Assembly (NCBI GenBank): GCA_963677355.2
Contig: CAXXXQ010000001.1
Location: 62,001-126,000, forward strand
Length of the DNA stretch: 64,000 bases
Origin: Thiomicrorhabdus sp963677355
GTDB lineage: Bacteria > Pseudomonadota > Gammaproteobacteria > Thiomicrospirales > Thiomicrospiraceae
Direction of reading: 5' to 3'
Shown here: positions 53,242 to 62,136 of the stretch, in pieces
Numbering within the stretch: the stretch's first letter is position 1
How the letters are laid out: every line of letters begins with the position of its first letter
Translations under genes and position numbers: made by a program
Notes under the pieces: model-generated
The model's input: only the letters and a program-made list of their open reading frames with translations
Databases searched by the model: none
What the model was told of the DNA's origin: nothing

Positions 53242-55272
53242 CTAACTTAAATCCCCAATCCCAACCATATTGCTTTTCAGAGTTTTCACTTCATCACGCA
53301 ACTGGGCGGCCGTTTCAAAATCCAACTCTTTTGCGGCTTTATACATCTGTTTTTCCAGCTTCTTGATATGACTGGCGAGTTCGGCCGGTTTCATCTCTGT
53401 TCGCAGACTATAATCCTGATTCGGCTCGGCAGCTTTGGATGAAGATTTTGATTTGCTCGATTTGCTCGCATAAGGAGAATCTTCCAAGATGTCATTCACC
53501 TTTTTATTCAGTCCTTGCGGAGTAATGCCGTGTGCCTCGTTATGCTTCATCTGTTTTGCTCGACGACGCTCCGTTTCGTCAATTGCGGTACGCATCGACT
53601 TAGTGATTTTATCTGCGTACAAAATCGCCTTACCGTTCACATTACGGGCGGCACGACCGATTGTCTGGATCAAAGACCGTTCGGAACGTAAGAATCCCTC
53701 TTTGTCGGCGTCCAAAATGGCAACTAGAGAAACTTCGGGAATATCCAAACCTTCACGCAACAGGTTGATTCCAACGAGCACATCGAATTCTCCCAGGCGG
53801 AGATCACGAATGATCTCAATACGTTCGACGGTATCGATATCGGAATGCATATAACGCACCCGTACCTGATGATCTTCCAAATATTCAGTTAAATTTTCCG
53901 CCATGCGTTTGGTCAAAGTGGTCACCAGCACACGCTGCCCCGCCTCGGCTCGCCAACGAATTTCACCAAGCAGATCATCCACCTGAGTGGTGGCAGGACG
54001 AATTTCCAGTTCCGGATCCAGTAACCCGGTAGGACGTACCACCTGCTCCACAATCGTCGAGCAATGTTCCGCCTCATAATTCCCCGGCGTAGCCGAAACA
54101 AAAATAGTTTGCGGCATCAGTCTTTCGAATTCCTCAAACATCAGCGGGCGGTTATCTAGAGCCGACGGCAGGCGAAAACCGTAACTGACCAGGTTTTCTT
54201 TACGGGAGCGATCCCCTTTATACATCCCGCCGATTTGCGGAATAGTCACGTGACTTTCATCAATCACCAGCAACGCATTTTTCGGCAAATAATCGATCAA
54301 GGTCGGTGGAGGCATACCCGCTTCTCGCCCGGATAGATAACGGGAATAGTTTTCTATCCCCGTACAGTAGCCAAGCTCGACCATCATTTCGATATCCAGT
54401 TTGGTTCGTTCTTCCAACCTTTGCGCCTCAACCAACTTGTTCATAGAGCGAAGCTGTTCCAGACGCTCTTTTAATTCGACTTTTACTTTCTCAACCATCT
54501 CCAGCACACGTTCACGTGGTGTCACATAGTGCGACTTCGGATAAACCGTGACCCGGGATGGACGAGAAAGCACTTCTCCGGTCAATGGATCAAACCAAGC
54601 GATGCTCTCCACTTCGTCGTCAAACAATTCAATGCGTACGGCATACTCTTCCGCTTCGGCCGGAAAGATATCGATCACATCGCCTCGCACCCGGAAAGTA
54701 CCTCGCCAGAGCTCCACATCATTACGGGTGTACTGCATAGAGGTCAAACGAGTGAGAATATCGCGCTGGGAAATCGCATCGCCCAAACGCAACTGGAGGA
54801 TCATTTTCAGATACATTTCCGGATCACCCAAACCGTAGATGGCGGAGACGGTCGCGATCAAAATCACATCTTCGCGTTCCATCAAGGCTTTGGTTGCAGA
54901 GAGCCGAAGCTGCTCGATCTGCTCGTTGACTGACGAATCTTTTGCTATATAGGTATCCGAAGCGGGAACATAGGCTTCCGGCTGATAGTAATCATAGTAA
55001 GAGACAAAATATTCCACCGCATTATTCGGGAAAAAACCTTTCATTTCCCCATAAAGCTGAGCCGCCAATGTCTTGTTATGGGCGAGAATAATGGTCGGCC
55101 GTTGAATGGCTTTAATTACATTGGCGATGGTGAAAGTTTTTCCGGAACCGGTCACGCCTAAAAGTGTTTGATAAGCTTCCCCGTTTTCGATCCCGTCGAC
55201 CAATTCGGCAATTGCCGTCGGCTGATCTCCGCTGGGCTGATATTGAGAAACTAATTCAAATGCTTTTGACAC
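53242..55272 (-). CDS. uvrB: Excinuclease ABC subunit UvrB
   Basis: A 676-residue UvrB helicase of nucleotide excision repair. Walker A GVTGSGKTF, the beta-hairpin region YYDYYQPEAYVP, helicase motifs (VIDESH; VSATPGNYE; QTIGRAARN) and a C-terminal UVR motif that binds UvrC (ELDFETAAQLRDEVKTL). The frame is open to 55323, but the GTG at 55272 (read MSKAFELVSQYQPSGDQ) follows AAGGAAATGTT and matches the family start, so it is chosen. Confidence 0.97.
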   Translation of the reverse strand: MSKAFELVSQYQPSGDQPTAIAELVDGIENGEAYQTLLGVTGSGKTFTIANVIKAIQRPTIILAHNKTLAAQLYGEMKGFFPNNAVEYFVSYYDYYQPEAYVPASDTYIAKDSSVNEQIEQLRLSATKALMEREDVILIATVSAIYGLGDPEMYLKMILQLRLGDAISQRDILTRLTSMQYTRNDVELWRGTFRVRGDVIDIFPAEAEEYAVRIELFDDEVESIAWFDPLTGEVLSRPSRVTVYPKSHYVTPRERVLEMVEKVKVELKERLEQLRSMNKLVEAQRLEERTKLDIEMMVELGYCTGIENYSRYLSGREAGMPPPTLIDYLPKNALLVIDESHVTIPQIGGMYKGDRSRKENLVSYGFRLPSALDNRPLMFEEFERLMPQTIFVSATPGNYEAEHCSTIVEQVVRPTGLLDPELEIRPATTQVDDLLGEIRWRAEAGQRVLVTTLTKRMAENLTEYLEDHQVRVRYMHSDIDTVERIEIIRDLRLGEFDVLVGINLLREGLDIPEVSLVAILDADKEGFLRSERSLIQTIGRAARNVNGKAILYADKITKSMRTAIDETERRRAKQMKHNEAHGITPQGLNKKVNDILEDSPYASKSSKSKSSSKAAEPNQDYSLRTEMKPAELASHIKKLEKQMYKAAKELDFETAAQLRDEVKTLKSNMVGIGDLS

Positions 55273-55403
55273 AACATTTCCTTTAAAAATCGGTTGAAAA
55301 TCCAGTAGAATGAGGAAAAACAAACTATGTAGTCAGTCTTTAGACTAACTTAGCAAGAGCCAAACATTATACCTGTTCAAAATCCTGTGGAGAAATTCAA
55401 TCA

Positions 55404-56585
55404 ATGGCTAACTTATCTGATCGTGTCAACCGAGTTAAACCGTCCCCAACATTGGTTATTACAGCCAAATCGCAAGAATTAAAACGAGCTGGAAAAGACA
55501 TTATTAGTCTTGGGGCGGGTGAGCCAGATTTTGATACGCCGGATCATATCAAAGCCGCAGGAATTGCCGCCATTCAAAACGGCGACACACGTTATACCGC
55601 CGTTGACGGCACCGCCGATTTAAAAGAAGCCATTATTGCCAAGTTCAAACGTGACAACGGCATTGACTACCAAATGAATCAGATTTTGGTCTCCTCAGGC
55701 GGGAAACAGAGTTTTTACAATCTTTGTCAGGCCATTCTCAATGACGGTGACGAAGTTATTATTCCCGCGCCTTACTGGGTTTCTTACCCGGATATGGCAT
55801 TATTGGCCGGCGGCGAACCGGTTGTAATTAACGCCGGTATCGAACAGGGCTTCAAAATCACAGCGGATCAACTTGCGGCAGCCATTACGCCGAAAACCAA
55901 ACTATTCGTATTGAACAGCCCATCAAATCCAACAGGCGCTGTTTATTCGGCGGAAGAACTTGCGGCGATCGGCCAAGTACTGGAACAACATCCAAATATT
56001 ATCATTGCCTCGGATGACATGTATGAACACATCATGCTAGGCGATGCCAAATTCACCAATATTTTAGAAGTGTGCCCGGATCTTTATGAACGCACCGTAG
56101 TCATGAACGGCGTTTCCAAAGCCTACTCCATGACCGGTTGGCGAATCGGGTATGCCGGCGGACCCGTCGATTTAATTACCGGCATGCGCAAAGTACAGTC
56201 GCAAAGTACCTCTAACCCATGTTCGATCTCTCAGGCAGCTTCGGTAGCCGCTCTGAACGGCTCACAAGAGTGCATTCAGACCATGCTGGTGGAATTTAAA
56301 AAACGTCACTTGTATGTCGTAGATCGGATCAACTCAATACCCGGTTTTAAATGCATCCATGCCGACGGCGCTTTCTACGCATTTATGGATATCAGCGGAG
56401 CAATGCAGATGAAAGGTTACGAGACCGATTCCGAGTTTGTTGAAGCTTTGCTTGCTGAGCAGCTTGTCGCGGTCGTACCGGGCTCCGCATTCGGCTCGGA
56501 CAAACATATGCGTATCTCGTTCGCGACCAGCATGGAAAACCTGACTAAAGCTTTAGATAGAATCGAAACTTTTATGAACGCCTAA
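55404..56585 (+). CDS. Pyridoxal-phosphate aspartate-type aminotransferase (class Ib)
   Basis: A 393-residue class I aminotransferase of the aspartate/prephenate (Ib) type. Features: SLGAGEPDFDTPDHI, the substrate-side NSPSNPTGAVY, ASDDMYEH, and the PLP-lysine motif NGVSKAYSMTGWRIGY; RISFAT at the end carries the conserved arginine. Substrate range (aspartate versus glutamate-prephenate) cannot be set from sequence. Divergent from uvrB. Confidence 0.92.
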   Translation: MANLSDRVNRVKPSPTLVITAKSQELKRAGKDIISLGAGEPDFDTPDHIKAAGIAAIQNGDTRYTAVDGTADLKEAIIAKFKRDNGIDYQMNQILVSSGGKQSFYNLCQAILNDGDEVIIPAPYWVSYPDMALLAGGEPVVINAGIEQGFKITADQLAAAITPKTKLFVLNSPSNPTGAVYSAEELAAIGQVLEQHPNIIIASDDMYEHIMLGDAKFTNILEVCPDLYERTVVMNGVSKAYSMTGWRIGYAGGPVDLITGMRKVQSQSTSNPCSISQAASVAALNGSQECIQTMLVEFKKRHLYVVDRINSIPGFKCIHADGAFYAFMDISGAMQMKGYETDSEFVEALLAEQLVAVVPGSAFGSDKHMRISFATSMENLTKALDRIETFMNA

Positions 56586-56607
56586 TCAAGCAAAATACTT
56601 CTTAAAA

Positions 56608-56640
56608 GCCCTAGTTTGCATTGCGGACTCGGGTTTTTTT
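56608..56640 (+). terminator. Probable terminator of the aminotransferase gene
   Basis: An imperfect hairpin, CCTAGT (left arm) against ACTCGG (right arm) with one mismatch, followed by GGGTTTTTTT. It lies about 25 bases past the stop. The T-run is clear, the stem less so. Confidence 0.5.
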
Positions 56641-56677
56641 ATATCCTATCGATAATTGCCAATTTATAAAGGCAACC

Positions 56678-57595
56678 TTAATCAACCCTCTCTCTCAGAA
56701 ATACCGGAAATCTAGGCAAGCCGTTTTTAGTCACTCCCATATATTGAAATGTAATAACAGTACCGATTTTCGGAGGTTTTTGTCTTTGTTGGTCTGATAA
56801 ACCGCTACCGACACGAATTGTTTTGATATTTGTATTGATCAGTTTCGGAAATAACCTCTCGACTTGCTCATCCAAAAGAGCACATTCAAGTGCACCGACC
56901 ATGCCTTGGTATTTACCTTTACCTAGCGTATAACCTTGTACGATACACTCTGCATCTTGCTTGAGTTTCACTTTCTGAATAGTCGATTGCCGTCCGGTCT
57001 GGTATGGCTCTTTCGCATCTCTAATCACCAAGCCTTCCCCACCTAAACTCGTCACTCTATCTAATTCTTTTGATATAGTTTGATGATCCATGATCTGAAC
57101 TTGCGCAATCACTTGCAGATTAGGATTCGGGTTTTTCTGTAGAAAAGTTTCAAGCAAGGCGAGCCGTTCGAACAGCCCTCGCGGCTGATCAGGCACATCA
57201 AAAATACAATAGATCACCTTATGCCATTGCTCGGAAGGTTTATGATCCCTAACAATTGATACGACTTCCGCAAAGCGTTGCCGCCCTATCCAGAGCTCCC
57301 CGTCTAATTTAAATGTTGGCAAACGGTTTAAAAACCATTGTGGCGCATAAATCGGCTTACCCGTTTTTGACCATAAGCGACTGCCGTCCCAATAAGCTCT
57401 CACCCCATCCAGTTTTTCGCTCATTACCCAACCGTCAAGATTTTGCGTTGCATCATACTCGGTCAGCAGCAGTCGTTTAGAATTGATAGACGCATCACTG
57501 CTTTCTACCGAGAAACTCAAGCTACTGAAAAGCAAAAAGCCTAGCAATATAGCTAGGCTTCTCGAGTTAAATCGACTACGTGATCTATTTCTCAT
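56678..57595 (-). CDS. ligE: Secreted ATP-dependent DNA ligase (LigE-type)
   Basis: A 305-residue ligase with a signal peptide (about 12-29) after a basic n-region (RNRSRSRFNSRS). The nucleophile lies in SEKLDGVRAYW (KLDG), and motifs III (YCIFDVP), IV (LGGEGLVIRD) and V (IQKVKLKQDAE) follow, with a C-terminal OB domain (QYMGVTKNGLPRFPVFLR). LigE-type ligases are exported ATP ligases without extra domains and are linked to competence and extracellular DNA. The ATG at 57595 overlaps the comEA end. An intrinsic terminator hairpin lies inside the signal-peptide codons (57537-57560). Confidence 0.9.
   Translation of the reverse strand: MRNRSRSRFNSRSLAILLGFLLFSSLSFSVESSDASINSKRLLLTEYDATQNLDGWVMSEKLDGVRAYWDGSRLWSKTGKPIYAPQWFLNRLPTFKLDGELWIGRQRFAEVVSIVRDHKPSEQWHKVIYCIFDVPDQPRGLFERLALLETFLQKNPNPNLQVIAQVQIMDHQTISKELDRVTSLGGEGLVIRDAKEPYQTGRQSTIQKVKLKQDAECIVQGYTLGKGKYQGMVGALECALLDEQVERLFPKLINTNIKTIRVGSGLSDQQRQKPPKIGTVITFQYMGVTKNGLPRFPVFLRERVD
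57537..57560 (-). terminator. Intrinsic terminator inside the ligE signal-peptide codons
   Basis: On the minus strand AAGCCTAGC, loop TATATT, GCTAGGCTT (perfect 9-bp stem), then TTTGCTTTT. It begins 25 bases after the comEA stop and covers ligE codons 12-20. It looks like a comEA terminator through which ligE must be read. Confidence 0.8.
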
Positions 57596-57857
57596 CAAAA
57601 CGTAAATCCGCAGAAATTTTGGCTAACGTTTTTTCGCCAATACCTTTAACCGAAAGCAAATCTTCAGGCTTTGTACATTTGGTTGATTGGCAATATTGTT
57701 TGATTGCTTCAGCCTTTGCTGGACCGATACCAGACAGTGACGAGGAAATTTCTTCTGCTGTTGCCGTGTTCACATTAACCGGAGCCGCTAAGGCCAAATG
57801 GTTAAAGGTCAATATAAAGATAAATAAAGGAATAGATAAATATGGTTTCAATTTCAT
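57585..57857 (-). CDS. comEA: ComEA-type helix-hairpin-helix DNA-binding protein
   Basis: A 90-residue protein with a signal peptide (about 1-24, ending LALAA) and two HhH elements: PVNVNTATAEEISSSLSGIGPAKAEAI and DLLSVKGIGEKTLAKI. Such small ComEA proteins bind incoming double-stranded DNA in the periplasm and ratchet it through the outer membrane during transformation, which the type IV pilus motor PilT/PilU (encoded at 47732-49952) initiates. RBS AGAGGA. It overlaps ligE by 11 bases. Confidence 0.93.
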   Translation of the reverse strand: MKLKPYLSIPLFIFILTFNHLALAAPVNVNTATAEEISSSLSGIGPAKAEAIKQYCQSTKCTKPEDLLSVKGIGEKTLAKISADLRFDEK

Positions 57858-57945
57858 TTTGATTATCCTCTTATAATTTTACACAGAATCATTACGTATA
57901 ATGACTAATTACAGAGAATAGCACAAAAACCATTATATACGCAAT

Positions 57946-57962
57946 TTTATGCATAGCATAAA
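57946..57962. promoter_or_regulatory. Inverted repeat upstream of comEA
   Basis: TTTATGC (57946-57952), ATA, GCATAAA (57956-57962). It is about 90 bases before the comEA ATG. The TTTATGCA half-site is shared with the petABC upstream repeat at 9473-9511. Confidence 0.4.
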
Positions 57963-58092
57963 TACGCAGATAAATAGTTAATTCCTGATTTAAATAGAAA
58001 AAACGTTAAGAAAAAAAGATAAAGTAAAATAATCAAAGTTCTGAGGGAATTATTTAATCAGCGCATTAAAAAATAGCGTATCAAAAATAAGG

Positions 58093-58112
58093 TACAGCTA
58101 TTACTAGCTGTA
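58093..58112 (-). terminator. Terminator-like hairpin, distal
   Basis: TACAGCTA, loop TTAC, TAGCTGTA, an 8-bp perfect stem. On the minus strand it is followed by CCTTATTTTTG, a T-rich run. Confidence 0.5.
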
Positions 58113-58132
58113 AATAGCTTATATTGCAAAAC

Positions 58133-58160
58133 AGAGCTTTTCTTCGAACTGAAAAGCTCT
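58133..58160 (-). terminator. Terminator-like hairpin after the Wzz-type gene
   Basis: AGAGCTTTTC (58133-58142), loop TTCGAACT, GAAAAGCTCT (58151-58160): a perfect 10-bp stem. On the minus strand it is followed by GTTTTGC. It lies about 65 bases beyond the stop. Confidence 0.6.
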
Positions 58161-58182
58161 AAATAAAAGACTTTCACTATCT

Positions 58183-58207
58183 ACTTAATGCTTATTTAGC
58201 ATTAAGT
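58183..58207. repeat. Perfect AT-rich inverted repeat
   Basis: ACTTAATGCT (58183-58192), loop TATTT, AGCATTAAGT (58198-58207), 10 bp perfect. No T-tract follows on the minus strand, so it may be an RNA 3'-end stem or a protein site rather than a terminator. Confidence 0.5.
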
Positions 58208-58224
58208 AAATGAAAGAATAAGAA

Positions 58225-59325
58225 TTACCCTGATGTTTTTTCTAATCGGTCACTGCGTACTTTAAGTGATCTACGAATCAAGGCAACAAACACACCCAAC
58301 ATGGAGCCAAGAACAACGGCAACCATAACTATCAACATCTTCTTGGGTTTGATCGGCTTTGAAGCCGGTAAAGCTTTCTGGTCAACTTTCACCACAGAGA
58401 AACGATCAGAACTGACTGTCACACTTTCTAGATCGGCTAAATCCTGTTGAATTTCACGAAGTTTTGGAATAAAAGGATCGTCATTCTCTCTCTCTTTTAA
58501 GGCACTCAGCTCAGCCTCCAGCAAGCGATAACCAAGATAATATAGTGGCATCCCTTGATTAGCGACTGCAACACCATCAATCTTCACTTCCGGACCGGAC
58601 ATCATTGGCTCAGACAATTCTAAAACGCGTGCAATTTTAGCTGCTTCCTGCAATATCTGAATACGGTCTAGACGTCGATCCTTCTCAATTTTTCTCAAGT
58701 TAGCCAAACGGTTAAGCATTCTTTGCTTTCTTATATGCAACTCCGAATTGATTTCATTGGCGTAATCCTTAACGGTTTTTTGCTGGGCCAAATTCAAGAC
58801 TTCATTCAAAATATTTGCCACTTCTTCAGGTTCTATAGGTAATTTCAACTCAATCAAAACTGAATCAAGCTGATTACTTTTCTTTGGCAAAACCAACCTG
58901 ATATCCTTTGAAAAACTTTCAAATGCTAAGTTAACTCGAGCTATTCGCTCCACATCCTTGTAACCTTTGATAGATTTATTATATAGTTCAGCAATGCCAT
59001 AACGTTCAAACACTTGATTCAACACTTCTTTTGAAACTAAGTTTTGTAGAAACGCATCAAAAACCTCGTCTGCCTGATAAAAATCACTCTCGGTCAACAG
59101 GTTCAATGCATTCATTTCTTGAATGGATTCATTAGTCGGTGGCAATAAATAGGCTTTTGACTCATACCAGGGCTTTGCAAGAAACACATAAGCCAGAGCC
59201 ACCAAAACGACAGTAAGCAAAACTCCAAAAAAGATATTTTTTTCTTCAATCAATCCTTTCCACAGTTCAAAAAGATCAATCTCATCATTTACCGAGTCAT
59301 TTGTTTTCAAATTAGAATTATCCAT
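58225..59325 (-). CDS. Wzz/chain-length-determinant family protein
   Basis: A 366-residue polysaccharide co-polymerase. The N-terminal helix (about 31-50) follows a short cytosolic segment (DEIDLFELWKGLIEEK); a long periplasmic, largely helical region with coiled-coil character (about 175-245) leads to a C-terminal helix after the typical PKKM region (ALPASKPIKPKKMLIVMVAVVLG). No kinase domain is present, so it is the Wzz/PCP-1-type rather than a tyrosine kinase. Start taken as the ATG at 59325; an upstream TTG (59334) is possible. It is divergent from the sugar-phosphate transferase gene. Confidence 0.87.
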   Translation of the reverse strand: MDNSNLKTNDSVNDEIDLFELWKGLIEEKNIFFGVLLTVVLVALAYVFLAKPWYESKAYLLPPTNESIQEMNALNLLTESDFYQADEVFDAFLQNLVSKEVLNQVFERYGIAELYNKSIKGYKDVERIARVNLAFESFSKDIRLVLPKKSNQLDSVLIELKLPIEPEEVANILNEVLNLAQQKTVKDYANEINSELHIRKQRMLNRLANLRKIEKDRRLDRIQILQEAAKIARVLELSEPMMSGPEVKIDGVAVANQGMPLYYLGYRLLEAELSALKERENDDPFIPKLREIQQDLADLESVTVSSDRFSVVKVDQKALPASKPIKPKKMLIVMVAVVLGSMLGVFVALIRRSLKVRSDRLEKTSG

Positions 59326-59556
59326 AATACCCAATACTATTTTTTAGCTTTTATTTGCATGCCATTTTAAACAATCTAGTACAAATATGTGCTCACAATC
59401 ACGCATTTTTGCGCAACTGCTCATGAGTAAGTACTAAAACGCATCGAATTACCAAAAATTTAATCAGGATCATTTTCGCTGACAACTAAAAGCTTTGTAT
59501 AATATGACCTCGACAAATTTATAGTTCGTGTTTTCAGAAACAAGAGTTTACTTTAT

Positions 59557-60954
59557 ATGTACAATGCCATTAAACCTGATTCCTCGGGATTCGTCTGGAC
59601 ACATCGTATTACCGATTTAATCCTGCCTTTTGTCGTGCTCTATCTGGTCATGATGTTAGCCTCTTACCCTTGGAGTGACCGATATACCATTATGGGGGTT
59701 CTAGGTGGCTTTGTTTTTGTCACATCCGCACAGTTTGTGGGTATCTATCAAAATTGGCGCGGCAGACCTTTCTTCAATAGTATCAAGTTAATTTTGCAAG
59801 CGTGGGCACTAACCTGGGCTATTTTGATTGTCATTGCATTTCTATACAAAGATGCACAAAACTTTTCACGCCTTGCCGTCACAACTTGGGCATTAATCAC
59901 CCCATTGTTTCTAATCGGTTACCGCTTACTCGTCCGGATGTTTTTAAGCCGATACAGAATGCAGGGCAAAAATGTACGCAAAGCGGTGATTATCGGTGCC
60001 GGCAAAGTGGGTCAGCATTTGCATAACGTTTTAAAAGCCAACCCTTGGATGGGTTATAAAGTGGTCGGGTTTTATGATGACAATGCTAAACTGCACCACA
60101 GCGAAATCGATGGTATCAAAGTACTGGGCGATGTCGACCAAGTATACATTGACGCTAAAGCCAATGAATTTGACGAAGTGTATATTTGCCTACCTCTTCG
60201 AGTTGAAAACAAAATCAAAGAACTTCTCAACGATTTAACGGATACGACCGCCATCGTTAAGTATATTCCGGATCTATTCTCTTTCGACCTAATGCATGCA
60301 AAGTGGACAGATTTAAAAGGTATTCCTGCTATCAGTGTGTACGACACCCCCCTAAACAATTCAACCGCTCGTTTATTAAAGCGAATCGAAGATATTGTAC
60401 TTTCACTTATCATCGTTCTTTTAATCAGCCCTGTACTTGTCGTGATCAGTATCCTGATCAAAACAACTTCACCCGGCCCCGTGATTTTCAAACAAAAGCG
60501 TTATGGAATAAATGGCCAGCAAATCAATATTTACAAGTTCCGATCGATGACCTGCTTGGACAACGGCTCTGTAGTTAAACAAGCCACTAAAAACGATACT
60601 CGCATCACGCCAATTGGCGGTTTCTTGAGACGAACGAGTCTGGACGAACTTCCTCAATTCATAAATGTGCTTCAAGGCAAAATGAGTATTGTCGGGCCAA
60701 GACCTCACGCAATCGCACACAACGAAGAATACCGACAATTGGTTCCAAAATACATGCAAAGACATTTAGTAAAGCCAGGCATCACCGGCTGGGCGCAAGT
60801 AAATGGCTGGCGAGGCGAAACTGACACTCTAGAAAAGATGGAAAAAAGGGTTGAATACGACCTTCATTATATAAATGACTGGTCGCTGTGGCTGGACATT
60901 AAAATTATTATTTTGACTATATTTAAAGGTTTTATAAACAAAAATGCCTACTAA
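59557..60954 (+). CDS. Undecaprenyl-phosphate glucose/hexose phosphotransferase (WcaJ family)
   Basis: A 465-residue polyprenol phosphate sugar-1-phosphate transferase that starts polysaccharide repeat units at the inner membrane. Four N-terminal helices (about 15-135), a central CoA-binding-like fold (VIIGAGKVGQHLHNVLK), then helix 5 and the catalytic C-terminal domain: KRIEDIVLSLIIV, FKQKRYGINGQ, KFRSM, RRTSLDELPQFINVLQGKMSIVGPRPHA and GITGWAQVNGWRGE. UDP-glucose from galU is a plausible substrate, but the sugar is not determined. Divergent from the Wzz-type gene; convergent with the glycosyltransferases. Confidence 0.92.
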   Translation: MYNAIKPDSSGFVWTHRITDLILPFVVLYLVMMLASYPWSDRYTIMGVLGGFVFVTSAQFVGIYQNWRGRPFFNSIKLILQAWALTWAILIVIAFLYKDAQNFSRLAVTTWALITPLFLIGYRLLVRMFLSRYRMQGKNVRKAVIIGAGKVGQHLHNVLKANPWMGYKVVGFYDDNAKLHHSEIDGIKVLGDVDQVYIDAKANEFDEVYICLPLRVENKIKELLNDLTDTTAIVKYIPDLFSFDLMHAKWTDLKGIPAISVYDTPLNNSTARLLKRIEDIVLSLIIVLLISPVLVVISILIKTTSPGPVIFKQKRYGINGQQINIYKFRSMTCLDNGSVVKQATKNDTRITPIGGFLRRTSLDELPQFINVLQGKMSIVGPRPHAIAHNEEYRQLVPKYMQRHLVKPGITGWAQVNGWRGETDTLEKMEKRVEYDLHYINDWSLWLDIKIIILTIFKGFINKNAY

Positions 60955-61029
60955 ATCATAACCACTAAAAAATAAAAACTACCCTTTCAAGCTTTTATCT
61001 TTTTAAATCCGTTTTATTTGTACAATACT

Positions 61030-62133
61030 TCAAACATAATCCAAAAGTAAACTTTCATATTGTTCTAGGACCTGCGTCCAAGTAAAGTTCTTATTAAATC
61101 TAGAACGACTAGACTTTGACATTTTTAACAACCTTTCTTGATTGTCCAACAGAGAGTCCATTAATTCAGAGCACGAATATTCATCTGAAAAGTATTCTGC
61201 TTCACTGCCTGCAACCCACCGATTAAAAAGGTTATCATGGGCTAGAACAGCCTGACCGGCCCCTAAAGCTTCTATAAGAGAAGGGTTGGTTCCACCAACA
61301 GTATGTCCATGCACATACAACATTGAAAAATAACGCAAAGCATCCAAAGTGGCGTGATCATAAACAGCGCCAATGAATAAGACCTCATCACTTGCTGAAC
61401 TCAAGACCTCTTGATGGTAGTCATTTGAAGTATCATATTTACCCAGTACGACTAACTTTTTTCCACGCGTTTTACTAGAAAAAGCCTTAACAATTTCTAA
61501 AATACTGTTTTCCGGTTCTGCTCTAGCGATAACAATAGCGTAACAATTTGATTCAATATTAAACTGATCTAACAACTTTGGATCGGCGTTTTCTACAGAT
61601 CTCGCACCATAAGGAATCATCGTGATTTTAGACTCCTTTACTCGTGTAGTAAGATGATTTTTTATTTCCGGATGATCTGCAATCAAATGATTCCCTATCA
61701 AACACCCTGATCTTTCATTCAAGTATAACCAAGCTTTTTCGTACCACTTCCACTTATCACGCTTCCATTCAATACCATCCATATTGATAAGATTAGTTTT
61801 TTTATAAAATTTGAACATTAAATTAAATAGAGCGGTGTTATAACCTAGCGTTAAAATAACCCCTGATTGCTTAGCTGCATGCTTTACAGATAAAAAGTCA
61901 AAAATCACCGTCGCTTTGGCACCATCTCCTTTCACAGGTACATGAATTCGGCGCACACCTTGCCAGTCAGTTTCTGTAATTTCGTTGTATTCATTAATAT
62001 CTTCCTGACAATAAACCGTAACATCCCATCCCTTTTCAACTAAATATACTGCTAAATTTTCAGCAAACGTTTCAAAACCTCCATGAGACGCTGGCACGCC
62101 CCTAATACCTGTAATTACGATCTTTTTTTCCAA
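61030..62133 (-). CDS. Glycosyltransferase with DUF1972 N-terminal domain
   Basis: A 367-residue GT4-type glycosyltransferase. The N-terminus GIRGVPASHGGFETFAENLA is the DUF1972 signature of rhamnosyl/glucosyl transferases such as WchF-like enzymes; the C-terminal GT1 domain has YVHGHTVGGTNPSLIEALGAGQAVLAHD. Start is TTG at 62133, just after the upstream gene's stop at 62137. Donor sugar unknown. A short loop in the polysaccharide locus, more A/T-rich than the upstream window. Confidence 0.87.
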   Translation of the reverse strand: MEKKIVITGIRGVPASHGGFETFAENLAVYLVEKGWDVTVYCQEDINEYNEITETDWQGVRRIHVPVKGDGAKATVIFDFLSVKHAAKQSGVILTLGYNTALFNLMFKFYKKTNLINMDGIEWKRDKWKWYEKAWLYLNERSGCLIGNHLIADHPEIKNHLTTRVKESKITMIPYGARSVENADPKLLDQFNIESNCYAIVIARAEPENSILEIVKAFSSKTRGKKLVVLGKYDTSNDYHQEVLSSASDEVLFIGAVYDHATLDALRYFSMLYVHGHTVGGTNPSLIEALGAGQAVLAHDNLFNRWVAGSEAEYFSDEYSCSELMDSLLDNQERLLKMSKSSRSRFNKNFTWTQVLEQYESLLLDYV

Positions 62134-62136
62134 AAT

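Larger units (their letters stand above)
57858..58224. other. 367-base non-coding region rich in inverted repeats
   Basis: No coding gene is supported. The region is A/T-rich and holds four perfect inverted repeats (57946-57962, 58093-58112, 58133-58160, 58183-58207) between the Wzz-type gene and comEA. Those nearest the Wzz-type stop can act as tandem terminators; that nearest comEA looks like an operator. Confidence 0.6.
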
